DNA of 28,487 nucleotides from Propionibacteriaceae bacterium (GTDB lineage: Bacteria > Actinomycetota > Actinomycetes > Propionibacteriales > Propionibacteriaceae), in the NCBI GenBank assembly GCA_905372155.1, contig CAJPNZ010000031.1, positions 1 through 28,487 of the forward strand, read 5' to 3'. Position 1 is the first letter of the stretch; the number at the start of each line of letters is the position of its first letter. The notes under the pieces were generated by a model. The model ran no database searches. It saw only the letters and a program-made list of their open reading frames with translations, and was not told the DNA's origin. Below, one piece after another: positions 21,710-28,487 of the stretch. The translations under genes were made by a program, and so were the position numbers.

Positions 21710-22867
21710 ATGCCCAAAAACCTTTCTCGCCGTGCCTTTGTCGGGGCCATTCCCGCATTTGCCGCGTTGAGTGCGTGCAGCGCTCTTTCCCGGGCCGGCG
21801 CCACCGGGAGCGGCTCCGCCGATCAGGGTGGATCCATCGTCCTCGGGGTTTCGGGGCCGAGAACCGGGGCCAGTGCCGAGTACGGCCAGTACTGGCAGGA
21901 GGGCTTCGACCTGGCCCTCGAGGAACTGAACGCCGCCGGGGGAGTGGACGGCCGCAAGGTGGAACTGAAATGGGAGGACTCCCAGTCCGATCCGAAACAA
22001 TCGGTGCCGATCGCGCAGAAGTTCGTCGCAGACGCCGCCGTCATCGCGGAGCTGGGGGACTTCTCCTCCGGAGCCTCGATGGCCGCTTCGGCCACCTACC
22101 AGCAGGCGGGGCTCGTGCAGTTCGGTTTCACCAACTCCAACCCCGACTTCACCAAGGGCGGCGACCACATGTGGTCCACCTCCCTGACCCAGGAGTTCTA
22201 CCAGACCCGCGCCGCCCAGTGGATCGCGGGCAGCTACCAGAGGATCTCCGTGGTCTACCTCGAGAGCGACTGGGGCAAGAACTCCTTCGACATCTTCAAG
22301 GCGGCCGCGGCGGAGGCCGGACTGGAGATCGCATACGAGTCACCCATCCAACCCGACTCCGAGGACTACCGGCCCGTCCTGATCAAGGCCCGTGACGTCG
22401 GACCGCAGGCCGTCGTCCACCTCGGCTACGGACCCGACGGCGCGCGCATCGTGCGGCAGCTGCGGGAGATCGGGTTCACGGGCCAGTTCTTCGGCGGCCA
22501 GAACATCCCGCAGTTCCTGGAGGCCGCAGGATCCGCGGCCGAGGGAACGATCATCATCGAGAACTTCCTGATCGGCAACGACTCACCGGCGGTGGTCGAC
22601 TTCAACAAACGGTTCAAGGACAGGTTCGGGCACGACCCCAGCACCTTCTCCGCCTACGCCTACGACGCCCTCAACGTGCTGGCCGAGGCGGTCCGCCGCG
22701 GCGGCGCCACCCGTGAGGGCGTCTTCAAGGCCCTCTCCGACGGCGGCAGGTGGAAGACCGTGCAGTTCGGGGAGTTCGAGTTCTCCGCGGACCGCCGCCC
22801 CGGTGACGTCACACTCCTGCCCGTCACCGTCAAGAACGGCGCCTACGTGCCGGCGGAGGCCTCATGA
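21710..22867 (+). CDS. HAAT-type (LivK-like) ABC transporter substrate-binding lipoprotein
   Basis: A 385-residue periplasmic-binding protein of the branched-chain amino acid/amide (type I, Peripla_BP_6) family. The N-terminus MPKNLSRRAFVGAIPAFAAL then SAC shows a Tat motif (SRRAF) and a lipobox (LSAC). Core blocks are IVLGVSGPRTGASAEYGQYW, GFDLALEELNAAGGVDGRKV with WEDSQSDPKQSVPIAQKF, and later FKDRFGHDPSTFSAYAYDAL. The start is uncertain: ATG 21710 gives the cleaner signal peptide, ATG 21698 is in frame, and neither has a strong ribosome site. The stop overlaps the permease start (ATGA). The substrate is unknown; the cysteine leader and downstream urocanase-like gene suggest a sulfur-containing imidazole or amino acid. 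Confidence 0.85.
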   Translation: MPKNLSRRAFVGAIPAFAALSACSALSRAGATGSGSADQGGSIVLGVSGPRTGASAEYGQYWQEGFDLALEELNAAGGVDGRKVELKWEDSQSDPKQSVPIAQKFVADAAVIAELGDFSSGASMAASATYQQAGLVQFGFTNSNPDFTKGGDHMWSTSLTQEFYQTRAAQWIAGSYQRISVVYLESDWGKNSFDIFKAAAAEAGLEIAYESPIQPDSEDYRPVLIKARDVGPQAVVHLGYGPDGARIVRQLREIGFTGQFFGGQNIPQFLEAAGSAAEGTIIIENFLIGNDSPAVVDFNKRFKDRFGHDPSTFSAYAYDALNVLAEAVRRGGATREGVFKALSDGGRWKTVQFGEFEFSADRRPGDVTLLPVTVKNGAYVPAEAS

Positions 22868-24681
22868 TCGACACGATCGTCTCGGGGCTCGTCCACGGCA
22901 ACGTCTACGCGCTGGTCGCCGTCGGCATCTCCCTGATCTTCGGCGTCACGGGCGTGGTCAACTTCGCCCAGGGCTCAATCGTCGGTTTCGGTGCGATGCT
23001 CGGCTGGTGGTTCATCGGCGTGTGCGGGTGGCCGTGGTGGCTGGCGCTGCTGGCCGTGGCCGCATCCAGCGCCCTGATCGGCTGGATCATCAACCTCACG
23101 ACGGTGCGCCCGCTGATCAAGGCACCCCCGATCGCCGCGCTGCTCGCCACCTTCGCGGCCTCCATGGTGCTCGACAACCTGAGCCAGATCCTGTTCAGGG
23201 CCGACACCCGCGAATACCCGGCCCCGCTGCCGACCGACGACCTGCCCGTCGGCGGGGTCAGGCTCGGCACCTCCGACGCCGTCGCCCTCGGTTTCACCAT
23301 CGCTGCGATGCTCGCCCTGTGGGCGTGGCTGCGGTTCGGGCGCGACGGCCTGGCCGTGCGGGCCACCGCGGCTGACCCGGACGCCGCCCGCCAGATGGGG
23401 ATTCCCGTGACGAGGGTCCAGAACCTGTCCTTCCTGCTGGCCTCCTGCCTCGGCGGGGTGGGGGGAATCTTCTTCGGCATGTACGCCGGCGTCCTCTCGC
23501 CCTATTCGGCCTCCTTCACCGGAACCGTCGGTTTCATCGCCGCCGCGGTCGGCGGCCTGGGATCCATCGTCGGCGCCGTGGCCGGTGGTTTCGTGATCGG
23601 CCTGCTGGAGGCGCTCGGTATTTACCAGTTCGGCGGCAGTTTCCGGGACCTGTTCATCTTCGGCGCCTTCCTGCTGGTGCTGCTGCTGCGACCCCATGGG
23701 CTGTTCGGTTCCCGGCACACCGTCTCATCCGAACCCATGACCGGCACCTTCCTCGGGGCCGGCCGCCCACCCAGGCTGGCGTGGTGGCACTGGGTGCTGC
23801 TCGCCCTGGTCGCGGGCCTGGCGGTGCCGCTGCTGGGCGGTCCGGTGCTCAGTTCCGTCGGCACCCAGGTGGCGATCTACGCCATCATCGCGGTCCCCAT
23901 GACGTTGCTGGCCGGGTCGACCGGGCAGGTCTCCCTGGGACAGGCCGCGCCCGTGGCCATCGGCGCCTACGCCTCGGCGCTGCTGGTGATGCGCCTGAAC
24001 CTGCCCTTCCTGGTGGCCCTGTTGCTGGCCGGGGTGATCGCGGCGGTGCTGGCCACCCTGGTGACCCTGCCGATCTGGAGACTCGGCGGTCACTACGTGT
24101 CCATGGCGACCCTGGCCCTCGGCTACATCGTGCTGTCGGTGATCCGCGGCTGGGACGCGGTCACCAAGGGTGCCTACGGGCTCTCCGGCATCCCCGCCCC
24201 GGAGATCCTCGGGTTGCGGCTGCTGGTTGCCGAGGACCACTACCAACTCGACCTGGTGGTGTTGGCGGTCACGTTGTTCGTGGTGTTCAGGATCCGCTCC
24301 TCGCACCTGGGCAACGTCCTGGCGGCCGTCGGCTCCGACGAGATCGCGTCGCGTTCCCTGGGGTTGCGCACCCGCGGCTACAAGGCGCTCGCCTACGCGC
24401 TGGCCGCCTTCTTCGCCGGGATGGCGGGGGCGTTGCTGGCGCACCAGTACAACTACCTCGATCCGACGGTGTTCACCGTCCAGATGTCCGTGCTGGTGCT
24501 GACGATCGTCGTGCTGGGCGGGATCAACTCCCCCTTCGGGGCGGTGCTCGGTTCCCTGGCCCTGGTCGGGTTGCCCGAAGCGCTGCGCCTGGCCCCCGAC
24601 GTGCGCATCCTGCTGTACGGGATCGTCGTGATCGCGATCATCCGTTTCCTGCCCCAGGGCCTGTGGACGAGGAGCGCATGA
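22864..24681 (+). CDS. Fused LivH-LivM permease of a HAAT-type ABC transporter
   Basis: A 605-residue protein joining the two permease subunits that are normally separate. Residues 1-285 are LivH-like (VHGNVYALVAVGISLIFGVT, VNFAQGS, FGRDGLAVRATAADPDAARQ with MGIPVTRV, and FTGTVGFIAAAVGGLGSIVG). After a short linker (SSEPMTGTFLGAGRPPRL), residues about 305-605 are LivM-like (MTLLAGSTGQVSLGQAAPVA, GGHYVSMATLALGYIV, GLSGIPAP, SRSLGLRTRGYKALAYALAA, GGINSPFGAVLGSLALVGLP). Each half keeps its cytoplasmic EAA-like loop. The fusion is in one continuous frame, without a weak junction, so it looks genuine. ATG 22864 overlaps the upstream stop and the stop overlaps livG. Confidence 0.9.
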   Translation: MIDTIVSGLVHGNVYALVAVGISLIFGVTGVVNFAQGSIVGFGAMLGWWFIGVCGWPWWLALLAVAASSALIGWIINLTTVRPLIKAPPIAALLATFAASMVLDNLSQILFRADTREYPAPLPTDDLPVGGVRLGTSDAVALGFTIAAMLALWAWLRFGRDGLAVRATAADPDAARQMGIPVTRVQNLSFLLASCLGGVGGIFFGMYAGVLSPYSASFTGTVGFIAAAVGGLGSIVGAVAGGFVIGLLEALGIYQFGGSFRDLFIFGAFLLVLLLRPHGLFGSRHTVSSEPMTGTFLGAGRPPRLAWWHWVLLALVAGLAVPLLGGPVLSSVGTQVAIYAIIAVPMTLLAGSTGQVSLGQAAPVAIGAYASALLVMRLNLPFLVALLLAGVIAAVLATLVTLPIWRLGGHYVSMATLALGYIVLSVIRGWDAVTKGAYGLSGIPAPEILGLRLLVAEDHYQLDLVVLAVTLFVVFRIRSSHLGNVLAAVGSDEIASRSLGLRTRGYKALAYALAAFFAGMAGALLAHQYNYLDPTVFTVQMSVLVLTIVVLGGINSPFGAVLGSLALVGLPEALRLAPDVRILLYGIVVIAIIRFLPQGLWTRSA

Positions 24682-25598
24682 TGACCACACCAACCACACC
24701 CGTGCTGAAGGCAACCGGTCTGCACCGCCACTTCGAGGGGGTGCACGCCGTCGCCGGCGTCGACCTGGAGGTGGCCCCGGGACAGACGGTGGCGATCATC
24801 GGCCCCAACGGCTCCGGCAAGACCACCACCCTCAACCTGGTGACGGGGGTGCTGAGGCCGAACTCCGGGAGGATAGCGATCCGCGGCCACGTGGTGGCGG
24901 CCCGCCATCCCGAGCAGGTAGCGACGGCCGGGGTGCTGCGGACCTTCCAGAACGGCCGTGTCTTCGGGAACCTGACCGTCGCGGAGAACATCTCCGTTGG
25001 GCTGCACCGCGAGCTGAGGGCCCACCGTCCCCTGAAACGCCTGGCGGAGATCCCCGTCCTGCGGCGATTCCTGGGCTGGTTGCCGCTGCTCGGAGAGGTG
25101 CTGGCGGCGCTGCTGCCCCTGCCCGGGACCGGGAAGGAACGAAAGGAAATCGAGCGGCGCGTGGCGGCCGAGATCGACAGGTTCCCGGAACGCCTCGGCA
25201 ACCGAACCGAGGACCTCGCATACACCCTCAGCTACGCGAATCGGCGGCGCACCGAGATCGCCCGCTCCCTTGCGGGACGGCCGACTCTATTGGTCCTCGA
25301 TGAGCCGACCGCGGGAATGAACCAGTCGGAGACCGCCGAGATGCTGGAACAGCTCCTCCGCCTGAAGGCTGCGGGGCAGTCGATCCTGCTGGTGGAACAC
25401 AAACTCGACCTGGTCATGACGCTGTCCGACCACGTGCTGGTGATGGACGACGGCCACGTGATCGCCTCGGGGCCACCCGAACAGGTCAGGAACGATCCGG
25501 CCGTCATCGAGGCCTACCTCGGCAGGCCTGAGGACGCCCGTCGCCGCGCCCGCGAGGAACGGGCCCGGAAGGACCGGGGAGGAGAGGACGATGACTGA
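24681..25598 (+). CDS. LivG-type ABC transporter ATP-binding protein
   Basis: A 305-residue ATPase of the LivG class. Walker A is IIGPNGSGKTTTLNLVTGVL; the family's RTFQNGRVFGNLTVAENISV block follows, then signature-like LSYANRRRTEIARSLAGRP (the usual LSYGQQRR, here with Ala-Asn), Walker B LLVLDEPTAGMNQSE and H-switch VEHKLDLVM. A longer hydrophobic/basic region between Q-loop and signature (RFLGWLPLLGEVLAALLPLP) is typical of LivG but large here. The C-terminal tail is highly charged (RRRAREERARKDRGGEDDD). ATG 24681 has GAGGAG 6 bp upstream; ATG 24678 is the alternative. The 3' end overlaps livF by 8 bp. Confidence 0.9.
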   Translation: MTTPTTPVLKATGLHRHFEGVHAVAGVDLEVAPGQTVAIIGPNGSGKTTTLNLVTGVLRPNSGRIAIRGHVVAARHPEQVATAGVLRTFQNGRVFGNLTVAENISVGLHRELRAHRPLKRLAEIPVLRRFLGWLPLLGEVLAALLPLPGTGKERKEIERRVAAEIDRFPERLGNRTEDLAYTLSYANRRRTEIARSLAGRPTLLVLDEPTAGMNQSETAEMLEQLLRLKAAGQSILLVEHKLDLVMTLSDHVLVMDDGHVIASGPPEQVRNDPAVIEAYLGRPEDARRRAREERARKDRGGEDDD

Positions 25599-26346
25599 GA
25601 CGCTTCTGGAATTGCAGGCAGTGGAGGTCAGTTACGGGCAGGCCAGGGCACTGAACGGCGTGAACCTGGCGGTCCCCAAGGGGCGGATCGTCTCGCTGCT
25701 CGGCGGCAACGCATCGGGCAAGTCCACCACCATGAAAACCATCCTGGGGCTCGTGCGCCCCGATACGGGCAGGGTGCTGCTGGACGGCAAGGACATCACC
25801 ACCTGGCCGACCTCGCGCAGGGTGGCCTCGGGCATCGCCTCGGTACCGGAGGCGCGCCGCATCTTCGCGCCCATGAGCGTGGAGGAGAACCTCCTGCTGG
25901 GCGCCTACACGCGGCGCGACAAAACCGGCATCCGCGACGACCTGGCGGCCCAGTACGACCGTTTCCCCCGTCTGGGGCAGCGGCGGCGCCAGGCGGCCGG
26001 GACCATGTCGGGTGGGGAACAGCAGATGCTCGCCTTCGCCCGGGCCCTCATGAGCCGTCCCCGGCTGATCTGCATGGACGAACCGACCATGGGCCTGTCT
26101 CCTCGTCTCGTGGACGAGGTACTCGAAACCATCGCCGCGTTGAACACCGACCTTGGGCTGGCCGTGCTCATGGTCGAACAGCAGGCGGAGCTGGCCCTCA
26201 GCATCGCCCACCACGGCTACGTGCTGGCCACCGGGAACCTCGTGCTCGAAGGACCGGCCGGAGAACTGTTGGACAACCCACGCGTCCAGGAGGCCTACCT
26301 GGGGCGCACCACACGAAACGGAGACGACGATGACGACCAAACGTGA
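25591..26346 (+). CDS. LivF-type ABC transporter ATP-binding protein
   Basis: A 251-residue ATPase of the LivF class that pairs with the LivG-type protein. Walker A is LLGGNASGKSTTMKTILGLV, the typical LivF region ITTWPTSRRVASGIASVPEA with RRIFAPMSVEENLLLGAY follows, then signature TMSGGEQQMLAFARALMSRP, Walker B LICMDEPTMGLSP and H-switch-region MVEQQAELALSIA, where Gln-Gln replaces His as usual in LivF. The C-terminus is acidic (NGDDDDDQT) and overlaps the next gene by 17 bp, so the operon continues without a break. Confidence 0.92.
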   Translation: MTETLLELQAVEVSYGQARALNGVNLAVPKGRIVSLLGGNASGKSTTMKTILGLVRPDTGRVLLDGKDITTWPTSRRVASGIASVPEARRIFAPMSVEENLLLGAYTRRDKTGIRDDLAAQYDRFPRLGQRRRQAAGTMSGGEQQMLAFARALMSRPRLICMDEPTMGLSPRLVDEVLETIAALNTDLGLAVLMVEQQAELALSIAHHGYVLATGNLVLEGPAGELLDNPRVQEAYLGRTTRNGDDDDDQT

Positions 26347-27271
26347 CCGATTCCTGACCGCCGCCCGGGGCGGAACCACCGACCGTCCCCCGGTCGGGGC
26401 CTGGGTGCACTACGGATCGGCGAGATGGAGTCCGCAGCAGGTGGCCGAGGCCCACCTGAGGTTCTACCGCGACTACGACTGGGACTTCATCAAGGTCATG
26501 CACGACTACCGCATCGACCTGCCCGAGGGGCTCGAGGAGATCACCGACCCCGCGCAGCTCGATGACGTCCTGGCCGATCCCGGGGCGCTGCTCGACAGCC
26601 ACGCCAGGCAACACGAGGTGCTGGAACTGATCCGCGCCGCCGCCCCCGAGGCCGCCGTCATCGAGACGGTGTTCTCACCCACCCAGGCCCTCGTCAGGGC
26701 CCTCGGCGGCAGCGTCATCGAGTACTTCAAGGTGGATCCGGCTCTCGCGCACCGCACCATCTCCCGGGTCGCCGACGCCCTGGCGCGCTACGCGGCCGGG
26801 CTGGACGGGTTCGGCGTCGATGCATTGTTCGTCGCCGTCAACGGGGCCAGCAGGGACGCCACCAGCTTCGGACTGATCCCCGAACAGTTCCGCGACTGGG
26901 TTGCCCCCTACGACATCCAGGTGCTGGCCGCCGCTCCGTCGCTGGTGCGAATCGCGCACCTGCACGGCGAGGACGCCGACCCGGAGCTGATCGCCGACTA
27001 CCCTGTCGAGGTACTGAGCTGGTCCGACACGTCATCGGCCCCGACCATTCCCGAGGCCACGAGTCGCTACGGCTGGGTGCCGATGGTCGGGATCGACGAG
27101 CTCACCAGCCTCTACTGGACCCCCAGCGAGGCGGCCGCACACGTCCTCCAGGCACGCCGCGCCGCGGGCGACCGCCTGATAGTGGCACCCAACTGCACCC
27201 TCCACTCCGACACCAACCCCCTGACCCTCGTCGGTCTCAGGAGGGGTGTGGACGTGGCCCTCACGTACTGA
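26330..27271 (+). CDS. URO-D superfamily protein (uroporphyrinogen decarboxylase/methyltransferase fold)
   Basis: A 313-residue protein with the uroporphyrinogen-decarboxylase TIM-barrel fold, which also includes zinc methyltransferases such as MtaA/MtbA. It opens with KRDRFLTAARGGTTDRPPVG AWVHY in the place of the substrate-binding entrance, and has YDWDFIKVMHDYR. Zinc-site counterparts seem to be His210 and His212 (RIAHLHGEDADPELI; the family usually has His-x-Cys) and Cys289 in VAPNCTLHSDTN. The UroD arginines for porphyrin are not obvious, and it lies in a transport operon, so haem synthesis is unlikely. A methyl-group or thioether-handling role is plausible but unproven. ATG 26330 lies inside livF's 3' end with GGAG upstream. 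Confidence 0.75.
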   Translation: MTTKRDRFLTAARGGTTDRPPVGAWVHYGSARWSPQQVAEAHLRFYRDYDWDFIKVMHDYRIDLPEGLEEITDPAQLDDVLADPGALLDSHARQHEVLELIRAAAPEAAVIETVFSPTQALVRALGGSVIEYFKVDPALAHRTISRVADALARYAAGLDGFGVDALFVAVNGASRDATSFGLIPEQFRDWVAPYDIQVLAAAPSLVRIAHLHGEDADPELIADYPVEVLSWSDTSSAPTIPEATSRYGWVPMVGIDELTSLYWTPSEAAAHVLQARRAAGDRLIVAPNCTLHSDTNPLTLVGLRRGVDVALTY

Positions 27272-27286
27272 ACGAAAGGAACAGCA

Positions 27287-28487
27287 ATGACCGTCACGGC
27301 CCGCAGGGGAACCGAGCTGCGCTGTCGGAACTGGCGGGCCGAGGCGCTGCTCCGCCTGCTGGAGAACGTCCTCGAGGTGGGTGAGAGACCCGAGGAGCTG
27401 GTGGTCTACGCATCCATCGGGAAGGCCGTCAAGGACTGGGACGCCTACCGGCGGATCGTCGATGCCCTGCAACACCTAGGGGAGGACCAGACCCTGGTGC
27501 TCCAGACCGGAAGGCCCGTGGCGGTGCTGAACACCCACGCCGCCGCCCCGATGGTGGTCTCGGCGGTGAACAACACCGTGGGGAACTGGGCCACCGAGGA
27601 GAGGTTCTACTCCCGCCTGGCGGAACACAAGACGATCTGGGGTGGGTTGACGGCCGCCGCCTGGCAGTACATCGGCAGGCAGGGCGTGCTGGGAGGCACC
27701 TACGAGTTGTTGCGCGCCGCCCTGGAAAAGCACTTCCGGGAGCCCGCCGCCCCGCACCGCTGGGTGCTCACCGCGGGGCTGGGCGGCATGGGCTCCTCCC
27801 AGCCGATCTCGGCGCGGATGCTGGAGCTGTCCACCCTGGTGGTGGAGGCCGATCCCGCGAAACTCGCGAAGCTCAGGGTTGCCGGCGGCATCGACCTGGT
27901 GATCGACGACCTCGACGGTGCCCTGGCGACGATCTCCGCGGCGATCACCGAACGACGGCCCGTCGCCGTCGGGCTGCTGGGCAACGCCGCCGACGTGTTC
28001 CCCGCCGTGGTGGCCGGCGGTGCACGCCCCGACGTCGTGACCGACCAAACCGCCGCCCACGACGCCCGCTACGGCTACCTGCCATCCGGCTACACCCTCG
28101 AGTCGTGGGCCGAGGCCCGTGAAACCGACTCGGAAAAGGTGGAACGCGACGCCCGCGCCTCCATGGCCGCCCAGGTGCGGGCCATGCTCGCCCTGAGGCA
28201 GCGCGGATCGGTGGTGTTCGAGAACGGCAACAACCTCAGGGTGCAGGCCTCCCACGTCCTCGGCGAGGCCGAGAGGCAACGGGTTTTCGCGGAGATCCCC
28301 GGTTTCATGGAGGGCTATCTGCGGCCGCTGTTCAGCCGCGGCATCGGACCTTTCCGGTGGATGGTCCTCTCCGGCGACGACAACGACCTCGCGGTGGTCG
28401 ACGACTTGGCGGCGACGATGTTCCCCGAACGCCCCGAAATCGCCCGGTGGATCGACCTGGCGCGCCGCCACATCCCCGCCCAGGGCC
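27287..28487 (+). CDS. Divergent urocanase (HutU)-family hydratase, 3' end outside window
   Basis: The first 400 residues of a urocanase-family enzyme. These use NAD+ as electrophile to add water to urocanate. Family blocks are RCRNWRAEALLRLLENVLE, QTGRPVAVLNTHAAAP, YIGRQGVLGGTYELL, WVLTAGLGGMGSSQ (NAD+ loop, residues 164-172), VTDQTAAHDARYGYLPSGYT and PLFSRGIGPFRWMVLSGD. It departs from ordinary HutU at otherwise fixed places: VVYASIGKAVKDW (41-51) instead of VVYGGIG-R/K-AARNW, SS for GA in the NAD+ loop, LFSRG for LFCRG. The essential cysteine in FQGLPxRIC lies just past the end. No hutH/I/G genes are here, so a substituted urocanate is the likelier substrate. ATG 27287 has AAAGGA 7 bp upstream. 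Confidence 0.85.
   Translation, partial: MTVTARRGTELRCRNWRAEALLRLLENVLEVGERPEELVVYASIGKAVKDWDAYRRIVDALQHLGEDQTLVLQTGRPVAVLNTHAAAPMVVSAVNNTVGNWATEERFYSRLAEHKTIWGGLTAAAWQYIGRQGVLGGTYELLRAALEKHFREPAAPHRWVLTAGLGGMGSSQPISARMLELSTLVVEADPAKLAKLRVAGGIDLVIDDLDGALATISAAITERRPVAVGLLGNAADVFPAVVAGGARPDVVTDQTAAHDARYGYLPSGYTLESWAEARETDSEKVERDARASMAAQVRAMLALRQRGSVVFENGNNLRVQASHVLGEAERQRVFAEIPGFMEGYLRPLFSRGIGPFRWMVLSGDDNDLAVVDDLAATMFPERPEIARWIDLARRHIPAQG

Noticed and set aside
26330..27271. Haem-biosynthesis HemE
   Set aside because: The gene overlaps livF inside a transport operon, shows a His-x-His/Cys metal-like pattern, and no other haem genes are near, so porphyrinogen decarboxylase is unlikely.
28322..28342. 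Loss of the catalytic cysteine in the urocanase-like protein (LFSRG instead of LFCRG)
   Set aside because: The essential urocanase cysteine belongs to the later FQGLPxRIC motif, which begins at the last bases of the window and cannot be judged here.

Overview
The window is GC-rich DNA from a high-GC Gram-positive bacterium, most probably a member of the Propionibacteriaceae (an inference from gene content, frequent GTG starts, GTGA/ATGA gene overlaps, leaderless starts and actinobacterial transposase remnants; no rRNA marker is present). It is mostly dense, intact, functional chromosome with a short decayed insertion-sequence patch at the left edge.

Layout. 1-1322: remnants of an ISL3-family transposase (minus strand, internal ochre stop) abutting a frameshifted C-terminal piece of an IS1634/IS1549-type transposase (plus strand), plus a possible 3' scrap of another gene. 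1324-1737: a small unrecognised protein. 1840-5156: an iron-siderophore-type ABC importer (Tat-type lipoprotein, FecCD permease, ATPase) behind a DtxR/IdeR-like iron box. 5284-9458, all on the minus strand: moaE-moaA, then a helix-turn-helix/molbindin protein and modA-modB-modC, forming a molybdenum uptake and molybdopterin-synthesis block with stop/start overlaps at five of its junctions or near-junctions. 9576-13641: a DUF2249 protein, an NnrS-like 12-TM protein and a 900-residue fusion of a multi-TM domain, an extra type-1 copper cupredoxin and a complete NirK-type copper nitrite reductase. Molybdenum supply plus nitrite reduction suggests nitrate/nitrite respiration.

13673-15040: a secreted protein with four SH3b repeats and an M15-like metal-site domain. 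15528-16979: a patatin-like phospholipase. 17045-18931: an amylosucrase. 19158-21290: a quinone-oxidoreductase-type dehydrogenase and an HXXEE membrane protein, divergent from a TetR regulator across a perfect 17-bp palindrome.

21398-28487 is the most interesting part: a strong promoter, a 23-codon leader ORF ending in a cysteine cluster (C-C-C-P-C), potential attenuator hairpins, then a HAAT-type ABC importer (lipoprotein, fused LivH-LivM permease, LivG, LivF), a URO-D/methyltransferase-superfamily protein and a divergent urocanase-family protein cut by the window end. The cysteine leader implies sulfur-responsive control; my working hypothesis is uptake and breakdown of a sulfur-containing imidazole such as thiourocanate, S-methyl-thiourocanate or an ergothioneine derivative. 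The substrate is inferred, not shown.

A family of imperfect palindromic intergenic repeats (GCTGGTTGAGCC ... GTCGAAACCAC) occurs at gene 3' ends near 5191 and 18944-19143.
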